From BOG-908 sp964247675 (GTDB lineage: Bacteria > Pseudomonadota > Alphaproteobacteria > Acetobacterales > Acetobacteraceae): a stretch of 13,517 nucleotides of DNA. The stretch covers positions 1 to 13,517 of the forward strand of contig CAXTVW010000094.1 in the NCBI GenBank assembly GCA_964247675.1. The letters are read 5' to 3'. The translations under genes and the position numbers were made by a program. Shown here piece after piece: positions 1 to 7,687 of the stretch. The number at the start of each line of letters is the position of its first letter. Within the stretch, counting starts at the first letter, position 1. The notes beneath the pieces were generated by a model, which made no database searches, was not told the origin of the DNA, and was given only the letters and a program-made list of their open reading frames with translations.

Positions 1-54
1 GCGGACGAGACGCGGTTTACGTTTCAGATGCCCTGCGCGGGTGGTTTGGTGTGA
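1..54 (+). CDS. 3' end of an upstream gene, possibly a sensor kinase (partial)
   Basis: Frame 1 reads ADETRFTFQMPCAGGLV and then TGA at 52-54. The short stretch ETRFTFQMP resembles the last beta strand of a HATPase_c domain, where histidine kinases commonly end in something like GTxFxFxLP. That is a family-level resemblance over few residues, so the identity is tentative. Codon use (GCG, GAC, GAG, ACG, CGG) fits a high-GC coding region. The next feature is the 75-227 inverted-repeat element, followed by a gene on the opposite strand, so this end would be convergent with it and the element would separate the two. It may also be non-coding, since only 17 codons are visible. Confidence 0.35.
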   Translation, partial: ADETRFTFQMPCAGGLV

Positions 55-74
55 TCGTTCTTGTTGGGTGAAGC

Positions 75-227
75 AAGCAAGGCCTTCTTTTTTGAAAAAA
101 AGAAGCAAAAAACTTTTTCTCCCCCCGCACTTGCAGCAGTCGGATATTCCCGGAAACTCACGCGCGTTGCAGATGCGGGGAAGTAAAAGTTTTTTGCTTC
201 TTTTTTTCAAAAAAGAAGGCCTTGCTT
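75..227. repeat. Inverted-repeat intergenic element, copy 1 (core type A)
   Basis: A 43-bp arm at 75-117 is an exact reverse complement of the arm at 185-227. Each arm contains the self-complementary block CTTCTTTTTT/AAAAAAGAAG (84-105 and 197-218). The 67-bp core (118-184) is GC-rich, and its ends CCCCGCA and TGCGGGG pair to extend the stem. The element fills the gap between a plus-strand end at 54 and a minus-strand stop at 238. The identical arms recur at 7499 and 12704, and the same core type recurs in the copy at 7499. Confidence 0.95.
95..207. terminator. Predicted bidirectional intrinsic terminator (element copy 1)
   Basis: On the plus strand a long stem from GAAGC (102-106) to GCTTC (196-200) is followed at once by seven T (201-207). 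On the minus strand the same stem is followed by the complement of seven A (95-101). It therefore has terminator form for both the incoming plus-strand gene and the minus-strand gene ending at 238. Function is inferred from structure only. Confidence 0.7.
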
Positions 228-237
228 CCTTACCCCG

Positions 238-2925
238 TCAGCTATGCACCAAAGCCAGCCCGTTATGCGGACCCTCGTAGAACGCCAGCGAGGACAGGCT
301 CTGCGTGGTGCTGAAATCCAGCGTGATGGACTGGCCGTTGGTCTCGGTGAGTGTCAGCACCTTGCCCGCACCGGTGCCGTTGGCAAAGGCGGCCGAAACG
401 CTGCCGAAGGCGAAGCCTTGCAGCTCGATCACGTCGCCGGCGGCGAAGTTGCCGATGGTGCTGTCGAACGCGGTGGGCGTGGCCAGGCTCAGCACGCCGC
501 CGCCGGTGCCGAAATTCACGCCGGTGGTGATGGTGTTGCTGGTGTGCAGCTCCAGCGTTCCGCCGTTGGAGATGCCGATCGTGCCGGCGCCGGAGAGCGT
601 ACCGATGAAGCTGAGGTCGCCGTTCGAGACGCGTATGCTGCCGGTATCGATCACGTTGGCGGTGACGGTGTTGAGGCCGTCCGCGGAGGCCGACAAGGTG
701 CCGGCGACGACGACGGTGCCGACGACGCTGGCGTTTGGCGCGCCGATCGCGGCAGCCTGGTCCAGCGTGTAGGTGCTGGTTGTGCCGATGGTGAGCGTGG
801 GCGAGGCGGAGCCGCCGGTGAGCTGCAGCGTGCCGGCCTGTTCGGTGGCGCCGTTCAGAGTGAGCTGGGCGCCCTGCAGCAGGCCGAGCTGGCTGGTGGG
901 GTAGGGCCCCTGGTTCAGCACGGCGGGGCCGTTGATGACAACCGAGCCCGGGCCTTCGATGGCGCCGGAGCCGAGCGAGGTGATGCCGTTCAGGGTGAGC
1001 GTGCTGGCGCTGGCCGAGGATGCGCCGTTGCTCACCGTATCGGCCAGCGCCAGCGTGCCGGATTCCTGCGACCAGCCGCCGGCGTAGGTGAGGTTCTGGT
1101 CGAGCGTTATCTGGCCGCCGTCGAGGATCAGCTCGCCCGTGGTGAGCGCGAGGGTCTGGCCGTATGCCGGTGTGCCGGTTCCCGAGGCGCTCGGGATGAG
1201 GACCTGGCCGAACACCATGTTGCCGCCGGAGATGTCCAGCGCCGCGGCGCCTGTCACGACGTTGCCGAGCGTGCCACCGCCGCTGAGGTTCAGCACGCCG
1301 CTGGCCGCCAGCAGCGTGCCGGTGTTGAGGAAGTTGCTCTGCACGACGCTGGTGCCGCTGCCGCTCGCCTTTTCGAACAGGCCGGTGTTGGTGATGGTGC
1401 CGTTTTGCCCCTGGATCGAGGCGTTGCCTTCCAGCGCCCAGGTTTCGTTGGCTCCGACCTTGGCCAGCGTGATGGCATCCAGCTCGTTACCGAGCAGGAT
1501 GGTGCCGGTCTGGCTCACCGTCTGGGCGGCGCTGGTGGCGGTGCCGAAATCGAAGGTGAGGTTGCCTTCGAGCGACATGCCGTTGCCGAGATGGACGGCG
1601 CCGATGCCGAGCACGGTGCCGGTGCCCTTGAGCAGGCCGCCATCCAGCGCGGTCAGCCCGGTGAGCGTGAGCGTGCTGCCGCCGGCGGTGCCCGGCACGC
1701 CGACGATCAGCGTGCCGCCGTTCTGCGCGAAGTCGCCGGCATAGCTGAGCGCGCTGCTGGTCAGCGTGACGGCCGCACTCTGGCTGAGCACCAGGTGGCT
1801 GCCGGTGAGCGTGAGGGCCGAGGCGGTGCCCTGGCTGGCGATGAGGAAGTTGCCCGCATCGAAGGCCACGGTACCGGCGCCGGTGATGGTGCCGCCGAGC
1901 GTGCTGGTGTAGCCGTTGCTGGGGCCGAAGAAGGCGATCGTGCCGACCGCGCTGTCGATCGTGCCGGTGTTGACGAGACAGGCGTCGACCTGCGTCTCGC
2001 CGATCAGGCCGTTGCCGCCCGTCTTGATGAGCGTGCCGGCGTTGGTGAGCGTGCCGCCCAGATTGTTGTTGCTGATGACGGTGTTGCTGACTTCGCGCAG
2101 CGTGCCGCCGGCCAGGATGTTGATGGCGCCGGTGCCGACCTGGCCCAGGTAGACGTTGCCTGTCTGGCTGTAGGTGCCGCTGATGGCCGCCGTGGCGCCG
2201 TTCTCCAGGGTAAGCTGGTTGAAGTGGCCCCTGCCCGACAGTGCCAGCGTGGCGTTGGCCACCGTGCCCTCGAGGTCCGCCAGGCCGGACAGCGTGAGCA
2301 CGCTTGTGCCCAGGTTCAGCGTGCCCGCCTGGGAGAGCGTCAGCGCGCCGGCGTAGGTGAGGTTCTCGTTGAGGAACACGGTGTCGCTGTCCACCGCGAT
2401 GGCGGCCACGGACAGCGCGCAATGGGTGCCGATGACGGTGCTGACGCCATTGAGCGCCAGCTGGCCGCCGCCGCTGACCAGGCCGCTCAGGGTGGTGGAC
2501 TGCGCCTGGTCCAGCAGCGTGCCGCGGCTGAGCGCCAGGGTGCCGCCGGACTGGTTGAAACTGCTGCCGTCCAGCACGGCGCCGCCGGCGAGAGCGAAGG
2601 TGCCGCCGGAGAGCGCGACCGCGCCGTTGATCAGGTCGCCGCCGTTGCCGGCGTCCAGCGTAAGCTGGCCCGCGGCCACGGCCAGCGTGCCGGCCAGGTT
2701 GTAGCCCTGGGTGACGGTGAGCGCGCCCGACGCGATCGTGAGCGCGGTGTTGGATGTGGCGAGCGACTGTATGGCGAGCGTTTCGGCGGCGTAGGTTACG
2801 CCGAGCAGCCCGGCGCTGCCGGTGATGCTGACGTTGTCGCCGGATTGCGGGCCGGCTGGATTGCTCCAGTCCGCGCCGGTGGACCAGGTGCCGTTTGTTG
2901 TCGCCGTCCAGCTAACCGAAGCCAT
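238..2925 (-). CDS. Large beta-strand-repeat protein, probable secreted adhesin (paralog 2)
   Basis: This 895-residue protein is built almost entirely of short repeats such as LTLSG, GTLTNAGTL and ILAGGTL, rich in Gly, Thr, Ser, Ala and Leu, with only two cysteines seen. That composition suggests a right-handed beta-solenoid like those of autotransporter-associated repeat and filamentous adhesin families. The N-terminus carries SWTATTNGTWSTGADWSNP, a tryptophan-rich opening seen in large repeat adhesins, and no hydrophobic signal peptide. No C-terminal autotransporter barrel is visible. The last 75 residues (NFAAGDVIELQG, then GQSITLDFSTTQSLS) match the end of the neighbouring protein and could be an export or capping domain. 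A GAGGA Shine-Dalgarno at 2933-2937 lies 7 nt before ATG. It lies 68 bp downstream of its paralog, so the two are probably one operon ending at the element at 75-227. The substrate or partner is unknown. Confidence 0.85.
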   Translation of the reverse strand: MASVSWTATTNGTWSTGADWSNPAGPQSGDNVSITGSAGLLGVTYAAETLAIQSLATSNTALTIASGALTVTQGYNLAGTLAVAAGQLTLDAGNGGDLINGAVALSGGTFALAGGAVLDGSSFNQSGGTLALSRGTLLDQAQSTTLSGLVSGGGQLALNGVSTVIGTHCALSVAAIAVDSDTVFLNENLTYAGALTLSQAGTLNLGTSVLTLSGLADLEGTVANATLALSGRGHFNQLTLENGATAAISGTYSQTGNVYLGQVGTGAINILAGGTLREVSNTVISNNNLGGTLTNAGTLIKTGGNGLIGETQVDACLVNTGTIDSAVGTIAFFGPSNGYTSTLGGTITGAGTVAFDAGNFLIASQGTASALTLTGSHLVLSQSAAVTLTSSALSYAGDFAQNGGTLIVGVPGTAGGSTLTLTGLTALDGGLLKGTGTVLGIGAVHLGNGMSLEGNLTFDFGTATSAAQTVSQTGTILLGNELDAITLAKVGANETWALEGNASIQGQNGTITNTGLFEKASGSGTSVVQSNFLNTGTLLAASGVLNLSGGGTLGNVVTGAAALDISGGNMVFGQVLIPSASGTGTPAYGQTLALTTGELILDGGQITLDQNLTYAGGWSQESGTLALADTVSNGASSASASTLTLNGITSLGSGAIEGPGSVVINGPAVLNQGPYPTSQLGLLQGAQLTLNGATEQAGTLQLTGGSASPTLTIGTTSTYTLDQAAAIGAPNASVVGTVVVAGTLSASADGLNTVTANVIDTGSIRVSNGDLSFIGTLSGAGTIGISNGGTLELHTSNTITTGVNFGTGGGVLSLATPTAFDSTIGNFAAGDVIELQGFAFGSVSAAFANGTGAGKVLTLTETNGQSITLDFSTTQSLSSLAFYEGPHNGLALVHS

Positions 2926-2950
2926 TGCCTTGTCCTCAATTGTCTTGTGC

Positions 2951-2965
2951 GGCGCCGGCGGCGCC
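2951..2965. other. Short GC hairpin between the two repeat-protein genes
   Basis: GGCGCC at 2951-2956 and GGCGCC at 2960-2965 form a 6-bp stem with a 3-nt loop in the 68-bp gap. No T tract follows on the minus strand, so it does not look like a terminator. It could modulate the relative expression of the second gene or protect the mRNA, or it may be chance in GC-rich DNA. Confidence 0.3.
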
Positions 2966-2993
2966 TGCGGGGTCAGTCCTCAGGAACCGGTCG

Positions 2994-5900
2994 TCAGATG
3001 TGGGTCAGGGTCGCCACGTTGCTGGTGTCGCTGATCGTGTAGGCGCTCAGCGTCTGCGCGGTGGAGAAGGCGAGCGTGATGGAGTCGCCCGAGCTATCGG
3101 AGAACAGGATCTGCGTCTGCGCCGCGTTGGCGTAAGTGCCGGTGACCGCGCCGACGAGGCCGGTGATCGTGATCACGTCGGTATGGGCGAAGTTCTCGAC
3201 CGTGGCTGCGAACGTCTTGATGTCGTCGATGGCCAGCGTGCCGCTGGAGCCGGAGGCGAAGCTCACGTCCGTGGCCGAACCGCCGGAGTCGTTGCCGAGG
3301 AAGTCCAGCTCTGCGCTGCCGCCGATGGAGAACAGGCCGGTGCTGCCGGCGGCGATGTTGCCGACGAGCTGCAGGTCGCCATGGTTGGCGGCGATGACGC
3401 CGTTGTTGGCGATCGACGTGGTGACCTGGCTGAGTGCGTTGCCGTTGGCGACCAGCGTGCCGCCGGCGGCGACGGAGAGCGTGCCGTCACCCTGGATGGT
3501 GGCCGAGGCGTCCATCGTGTCGATGCCGCCGGCGGCGATGGCGAAGGTGGCGCCGCTCGGCGCGCCGCCGACGGCGTTGCCGACATAGACGGTGGAGAGC
3601 TGGCGGGCGGCGCCTGCGATGTCCAGCACCGCGGCACCTTGCACGGAGGGTGCGAGCAGCGTGGTGGTGCCGGCGGCCAGCAGCGTGCCGGTGCCGGTGA
3701 GGATGGTGTTGTTGCCGAGCGAGGCGGAGCCCGAGCTGGTGAGGGTGAAAGTGTCGCCGCCCAGGTTCAGCGTGCCGCTGCTGGTGCGGAAGTCACCACC
3801 GTAGGTCTGGTTTCCGAGCAGGGTCGCGCTGGCGACGCCGGCCAGCTCCAGCGTGGCGGAGTCCAGGGCCAGGCCGGCGGCGAGGCCGAAGCTGCCGCCT
3901 GCCAGGGTTATGGCGCCGGCGCCAGCCAGGGTGCCGGCCAGGCCGGCGACGTTGGTCAGCGTCAGCGTCTGGCCGTCGGCGGTGAGGGTGCCAGTGCTCT
4001 TGAGCGTGAGCGCTGCGTCTATCTCGGACCCGCCGGTGCCGGATTCGGTGAACTGGCCGCTGATGACGACGGCGCCGGTCCCGGCGATGTTGAGGTTGTC
4101 GAGCACGTTGTAGGCGCCGGTGGTGGACACGGCGAGGGTGCCGGAGCCGTTGCCGTCGGAGAGGGACAGGCCGCCCAGCTGGTCGGCGGCGCCGGAGATG
4201 ACGAGGCTGGCACCCGAGTCGACGGTGTAATTGCCGATCGTGGTCTGGCCGGAGGAGGAGAGCGTGCCGCCGTCCGACAGCAGGCCGCCGTCCAGCGAGG
4301 CGGTGCCGGACAGCGCGAAGCTATGGCCGGTGAGGTCGATCGTGCCGGCATATTGCGAGACGATCCTGGCGTCGGACTGGTTGCCGGCGAGCACCACGTC
4401 CGAAGAGACGTCGAGGGCGGCGACCTGGATCGACAGGCCGGCGGCCAGCGTGGTGGTTCCGCCGTTGATGTCGAGCAGGCCGCCGCCGGAAAGCGTGCCG
4501 CCCAGGGTGTTGAAACTGGCGTCCAGTTGCAGGGTGCTGTCGGCGATCAGCGTGCCGGTGTTGATGATCTGCGACTGGATCGTGGCGGTGCTGCTGCCGT
4601 TGCGGTCCCAGAGCACGCCGGTGTTGTCGATGGTGCCGTATAGGCCGAGGATGCTGGAATCGGCGTCGATCAGCCAGGCCGCGCCGGCGGCGATGGTTAC
4701 GGAGGGGTTCGAGGATTCGCCCAGTCCGATCAAGCCTGTCTGGGTGAGCGTGCCGTTCACCATTATCTTGTCCGGGCCACCGATGATGACGTTGCTGAGC
4801 TCGGTGGGCCCGTCCAGGATCAGGCTGCCGCCGTAGCCGCTGAGGGTTCCCGCGTCGAAGCTGCTGTTGCCGCTCAATGTCAGGACAGCGGTGGCTTTGT
4901 TGAGGTTCAGGACGCCGCCCGACATGTCCCAGGAGCCCGCGTAGGATTGGGCCTGGTTCAGGACCAGGATGCCGGAGGCCTGGTGGAAGTGGGCGACGTT
5001 GAGGGCCAGCTTGGGCGCGAACGTCGTCTGGCCGTAGCCGCCGACCGTTCCGATGCCGAACGTGCCGGCGCCGCTCACCGTGCCGCTTATGGTGTTTATC
5101 AGGCCGTCGAGCTGCAGTTCGCCAATGTTGGCCGCGATCGTGCCGCTGCTGCTGAACTGCGTATCGATCTGCGTCAGCTTTCCGCCGCCGGTCTTGGCGA
5201 ACACGCCGAGGTTGGAGATGCTGCCGATCGAGGACGGGTCGGCGACGGTCCAGTTGCCGTTGATATCGTAATGGCCGGTTTTGGCGATGGCCACCCTGGC
5301 GCCGGAATCGTTGGCGCCCAGCGCGACTGTGTTGGCCTGGATGACGGTGCCGGTGACCGCGAGGGTCAGGCCGTTATCCAACGTCTCGGTGCCGGTATTG
5401 GTGCCGAGCGTCAGCGTGCCGGCATCCTGGATCGTGCCGTAACCCGCGACGCCCGACAGCGCGAAAGCGCCGGTGTCGGTCAGCACGTGTCCGAACAGGT
5501 CCAGCGTCGAGTCATTGACCGTGAAGTTGTGGGCGAAGGAGAAATTCTTCTCCAGCCCGAGCTTGGCGCCGCCCGTCACCTCAACGCTGCTGACATTGCA
5601 GACGAAACCGGTGCCGATGTAATTGTTCGTGTTGGCGCCAGCAAAGTCCAGCACGCCCGCGCCGGTCACGGTGCCGGAAAGCGTGCTGCCGTCATTGATG
5701 GTCAGCGTGCCCGTCACCGCGTCCATCGTGCCGCCGGTCTGGGTCAGGCCCTGGTTGAACACCGCGCCCATGCCGCCGGCGAAGTAGGTGCCGCCGGAGA
5801 CCGATACGCGGCCGTTGAAGTTCGCGATGTGCTCGGTGGTCAGCGTGCCGCCGTTGATCGACAGCGTGGCGCCGGTGGTATCCAGGATGTAGGCGCTGGC

Positions 5901-6062
5901 GGCGACCAAGGTGCCGACTGTGACGGTGATGCCGGCCTCGTTGATGAGCGCAATGTCGCTTTTGGAGGGGGCGGTGCCGGTGGACCCGTCGGCCTGGCTG
6001 GTCCAGTCCGTGCCCGTGCCCCAGCTTCCGCCGCCCGTCGCCGACCACGTATAGGTTGTCAT
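2994..6062 (-). CDS. Large beta-strand-repeat protein, probable secreted adhesin (paralog 1)
   Basis: This 1022-residue paralog is upstream of the 895-residue protein. It opens TYTWSATGGGSWGTGTDW, matching the other's SWTATTNGTWSTGADW, and ends with NFAHTDVITITG and GDSITLAFSTAQTLS, aligned to NFAAGDVIELQG and GQSITLDFSTTQSLS. Between lie many degenerate beta repeats (LTLTNVAGLAGTLAGAGA, LTGTGTLLAAGTTTL) with a single cysteine seen. There is no signal peptide, transmembrane segment or barrel domain, so export, if it occurs, would use a leaderless route. Type I secretion through a C-terminal signal is one possibility, but no transporter genes are in the window. AAGGGG (complement of 6070-6075) sits 7 nt before the ATG at 6062. 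The start faces a 340-bp divergent gap with an AT-rich patch. The long open frames on the opposite strand are codon-register shadows. Confidence 0.85.
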   Translation of the reverse strand: MTTYTWSATGGGSWGTGTDWTSQADGSTGTAPSKSDIALINEAGITVTVGTLVAASAYILDTTGATLSINGGTLTTEHIANFNGRVSVSGGTYFAGGMGAVFNQGLTQTGGTMDAVTGTLTINDGSTLSGTVTGAGVLDFAGANTNNYIGTGFVCNVSSVEVTGGAKLGLEKNFSFAHNFTVNDSTLDLFGHVLTDTGAFALSGVAGYGTIQDAGTLTLGTNTGTETLDNGLTLAVTGTVIQANTVALGANDSGARVAIAKTGHYDINGNWTVADPSSIGSISNLGVFAKTGGGKLTQIDTQFSSSGTIAANIGELQLDGLINTISGTVSGAGTFGIGTVGGYGQTTFAPKLALNVAHFHQASGILVLNQAQSYAGSWDMSGGVLNLNKATAVLTLSGNSSFDAGTLSGYGGSLILDGPTELSNVIIGGPDKIMVNGTLTQTGLIGLGESSNPSVTIAAGAAWLIDADSSILGLYGTIDNTGVLWDRNGSSTATIQSQIINTGTLIADSTLQLDASFNTLGGTLSGGGLLDINGGTTTLAAGLSIQVAALDVSSDVVLAGNQSDARIVSQYAGTIDLTGHSFALSGTASLDGGLLSDGGTLSSSGQTTIGNYTVDSGASLVISGAADQLGGLSLSDGNGSGTLAVSTTGAYNVLDNLNIAGTGAVVISGQFTESGTGGSEIDAALTLKSTGTLTADGQTLTLTNVAGLAGTLAGAGAITLAGGSFGLAAGLALDSATLELAGVASATLLGNQTYGGDFRTSSGTLNLGGDTFTLTSSGSASLGNNTILTGTGTLLAAGTTTLLAPSVQGAAVLDIAGAARQLSTVYVGNAVGGAPSGATFAIAAGGIDTMDASATIQGDGTLSVAAGGTLVANGNALSQVTTSIANNGVIAANHGDLQLVGNIAAGSTGLFSIGGSAELDFLGNDSGGSATDVSFASGSSGTLAIDDIKTFAATVENFAHTDVITITGLVGAVTGTYANAAQTQILFSDSSGDSITLAFSTAQTLSAYTISDTSNVATLTHI

Positions 6063-6131
6063 GCAAGCGCCCCTTGGATGTCATGGCCTGATCTCGGCCA
6101 TTCGCGTTTGTTGCAGTGTCGGCGGTCAGCG

Positions 6132-6162
6132 CGCGGACGCATCAGCAGTAGATACGTCCGCG
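6132..6162. promoter_or_regulatory. 8-bp inverted repeat in the adhesin leader region
   Basis: CGCGGACG (6132-6139) and CGTCCGCG (6155-6162) are exact reverse complements separated by 15 bp. They lie about 70-100 bp upstream of the repeat-protein start codon, in the divergent gap. This could be a dimeric regulator site or a leader RNA hairpin. No specific regulator is recognised. Confidence 0.4.
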
Positions 6163-6213
6163 ATATGGTTTCACGGCGGTTGCGTAACAAACGTGCGAGG
6201 TCCTGTCACTCCC

Positions 6214-6240
6214 AAAATTATTACGTTTCATCGAAAATTA
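6214..6240. promoter_or_regulatory. AT-rich patch with 20-bp-spaced direct repeats; candidate promoter or operator
   Basis: AAAATTA occurs at 6214-6220 and again at 6234-6240, exactly 20 bp apart, so both copies face the same side of the helix. Each is followed by related bases (TTACG and ACGACG). This is the most AT-rich part of the 340-bp divergent gap (6063-6402). On the minus strand it offers AATAAT as a possible -10 box for the repeat-protein operon, although no good -35 box was found at 17 bp. It may also be a site for an AT-binding regulator; this is inference. Confidence 0.35.
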
Positions 6241-6323
6241 ACGACGGCGGGAGATTGTCGCCAAAAAGACGCGGCGTCGCAGGCGGTGCTGTTGTGCGCG
6301 CTCCAACAGGCGAGGCGGTGGCG

Positions 6324-6352
6324 TTGACAAGGGGCATCACGCGTGGCATGGG
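6324..6352 (+). promoter_or_regulatory. Possible promoter of the TIGR02300 gene
   Basis: A perfect TTGACA lies at 6324-6329, 74 bp before the ATG at 6403. The hexamer 17 bp downstream (CATGGG, 6347-6352) is a poor -10 match, so support rests mainly on the -35 box and position. Confidence 0.3.
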
Positions 6353-6402
6353 CCGCGCCCTTTGGGGAGCAACCGTGCCCCTGACGAGCCTGAGGGTTGC
6401 GT

Positions 6403-6738
6403 ATGGCCAAGCCTGAACTCGGACTGAAACGCGTCTGCGTCTCCTGCGCCACGCGTTTCTACGACCTTGCACGCGCCCCGGCGGTCTGCCCGAAATGCGG
6501 CACCGAGCAGCCGGTGGAGCAGCCCCGGGTGCGCCGCTCCGGCAACGTAGTCGACCTGCGCAAGCCGAAGAAGCCGGCGGTGGCCGAGGATGCCGAGGCG
6601 GATGCCGAGACCGAGGTGGAGAGCGACGAGGCCGAGGAGGGCGTGCTCGAGGACACGTCCGACCTGGAGGACGACGAGGACGACGCGCTGGGGACGGATC
6701 TCGAGGTGGAGCCGGAGGGCGACGAGCCGGAGCGTTAG
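6403..6738 (+). CDS. TIGR02300 family (FYDLN acidic domain) zinc-ribbon protein
   Basis: This 111-residue protein has an N-terminal zinc-ribbon-like module with CVSC (12-15) and CPKC (29-32). They flank RFYDL (18-22), the signature of the alphaproteobacterial TIGR02300 FYDLN acid-domain family; here the usual Asn after FYDL is Ala. From about residue 55 the chain is almost all Glu, Asp and Ala (for example ESDEAEEGVLEDTSDLEDDEDD), probably disordered. The family is conserved in alphaproteobacteria but I know of no established function. ATG at 6403 is chosen because GAGGG (6392-6396) lies 6 nt upstream and MAKPELGLKR is the usual family start; an earlier TTG at 6397 would overlap that site. 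No element follows this gene; a 140-bp gap leads to the next one. Confidence 0.9.
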   Translation: MAKPELGLKRVCVSCATRFYDLARAPAVCPKCGTEQPVEQPRVRRSGNVVDLRKPKKPAVAEDAEADAETEVESDEAEEGVLEDTSDLEDDEDDALGTDLEVEPEGDEPER

Positions 6739-6783
6739 CCCCCGCCGCCCGCGGCCAGCCCGCTTGGCGGCTACGTTGGCCGG

Positions 6784-6812
6784 TTGACCGAAACGCGGTT
6801 CGCCCCTTGGAT
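6784..6812 (+). promoter_or_regulatory. Weak candidate promoter upstream of the CxxC membrane protein
   Basis: TTGACC (6784-6789) and TTGGAT (6807-6812) are separated by 17 bp, 66 bp before the TTG start at 6879. The -10 match is poor (3 of 6), so this is only a candidate. Confidence 0.2.
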
Positions 6813-6878
6813 GGCGGCCGATCGCCTGGCAGGCGGCCAAGCCAGGGCCCGGCAGTCGCGCGCGGGCGGGAGAACGAT

Positions 6879-7466
6879 TTGGACGACTACGTTCACGCGA
6901 AAGGCCCCTCTTCCGCCGACGACGCCGCACGGTTGCGCACGCATGTCCAGGACCGGCTGAACCTGCTGGAGAAGAACGGGCACTGCCAGGTCTGCAACAC
7001 GACACGATGGGTGCTTCTCAGCAGCGGTGACGCGGCAGGCCAGACCACGGCAACGCAGCTTGCCGGCTGGCCGACCTACGCGCTGGCCTGTGGAAACTGC
7101 GGGTTCGTCCGGCATCACCTCAAGTCGATCTTCGACGGCAACGACAGCCTTGCCTATCCGGATGCGGACGGCTCTCGCTTAGCCGCCGTCCCTGGCCCGG
7201 GCGACCGCATGCTGGAAGCCAAGATCGCCGTGCTGGAGAAGATCGCCGCCAGTACGGACGACTTGCTCGCCGAACTGCGCTGGGACCTCCGCGCCGTACG
7301 GTGCAAGCAGGAGGATGATTTCCGGTCATTGGCGGAACGGATCGGCGGCCATGCCGAGAAGCTGGCGGAGACGATGAGTGGTTCTACGCTCAAGCTTTGT
7401 GCTGTGTTTGGATTGGCGGTGCTTGGCTTGCTGGGGGTTATGGCGAAGGGTTTCCGGTGGTTCTGA
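6879..7466 (+). CDS. Membrane-anchored protein with a CxxC...CxxC zinc-binding module
   Basis: I do not recognise this 195-residue protein as a named family. CQVC (36-39) and CGNC (71-74), about 32 residues apart, look like the two halves of a zinc ribbon, with a Trp/Thr-rich stretch between. Residues about 110-165 are charged and probably helical or coiled coil (MLEAKIAVLEKIAASTDDLL, then RSLAERIGGHAEKLAE). A single transmembrane helix follows at about 171-187 (LKLCAVFGLAVLGLLGV), ending in KGFRWF. With no N-terminal signal it resembles a C-tail-anchored protein with the zinc module in the cytoplasm. The start is a TTG at 6879, supported by GGGAGA at 6868-6873; no ATG or GTG is available in frame before residue 111. 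A repeat element begins 33 bp after the stop. Confidence 0.7.
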   Translation: MDDYVHAKGPSSADDAARLRTHVQDRLNLLEKNGHCQVCNTTRWVLLSSGDAAGQTTATQLAGWPTYALACGNCGFVRHHLKSIFDGNDSLAYPDADGSRLAAVPGPGDRMLEAKIAVLEKIAASTDDLLAELRWDLRAVRCKQEDDFRSLAERIGGHAEKLAETMSGSTLKLCAVFGLAVLGLLGVMAKGFRWF

Positions 7467-7498
7467 CGGCGGCTGTTGGGCGCTGAGGGGAGGCAAGC

Positions 7499-7649
7499 AA
7501 GCAAGGCCTTCTTTTTTGAAAAAAAGAAGCAAAAAACTTTTACTCCCCGCATCTGCAGCAGTCGCGTATTCCCGGACAAGCCCGCAAGCTGCAAATACGG
7601 GGAAGTAAAAGTTTTTTGCTTCTTTTTTTCAAAAAAGAAGGCCTTGCTT
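7499..7649. repeat. Inverted-repeat intergenic element, copy 2 (core type A)
   Basis: Arms at 7499-7541 and 7607-7649 are perfect reverse complements and identical to those of the copy at 75. The 65-bp core contains GCAGCAGTCG and TATTCCCGGA, shared with that copy. Core ends CCCCGCATCTGCAGC and GCTGCAAATACGGGG pair with two mismatches. It lies between two plus-strand genes, 32 bp after one stop and 38 bp before the next ATG. Confidence 0.95.
7519..7629. terminator. Predicted bidirectional intrinsic terminator (element copy 2)
   Basis: The stem from GAAGC (7526-7530) to GCTTC (7618-7622) is followed by T7 at 7623-7629, with A7 at 7519-7525 on the other side. It would end transcription of the 6879-7466 gene before the GST-like gene, although only 38 bp then remain for a promoter. 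Confidence 0.65.
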
Positions 7650-7687
7650 TCTGAATCGAACCAGCACCGCTGGGAGGGAGCCTCGCA

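Noticed and set aside
75..227. CRISPR array
   Set aside because: The repeats are inverted pairs dispersed over 13 kb, not regularly spaced direct repeats with unique spacers.
244..3042. A 932-codon open frame on the plus strand, opposite the 895-residue repeat protein
   Set aside because: It is exactly in codon register with the minus-strand gene, so its stops would require TTA, CTA or TCA codons in that gene, which are rare at this GC content. The product is a low-complexity Ala/Gly/Arg/Glu string. The minus strand has a Shine-Dalgarno and a coherent beta-repeat protein.
2925..6416. Plus-strand open frames of 572 and 489 codons opposite the 1022-residue protein
   Set aside because: They have the same in-register antisense artefact and the same AGERQRAG-type composition; no family motif is seen.
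6739..6878. tRNA gene or terminator in the gap after the TIGR02300 gene
   Set aside because: GC-rich inverted repeats are present but there is no T tract and no cloverleaf with a GTTCGANNC-type T arm and matching acceptor stem.
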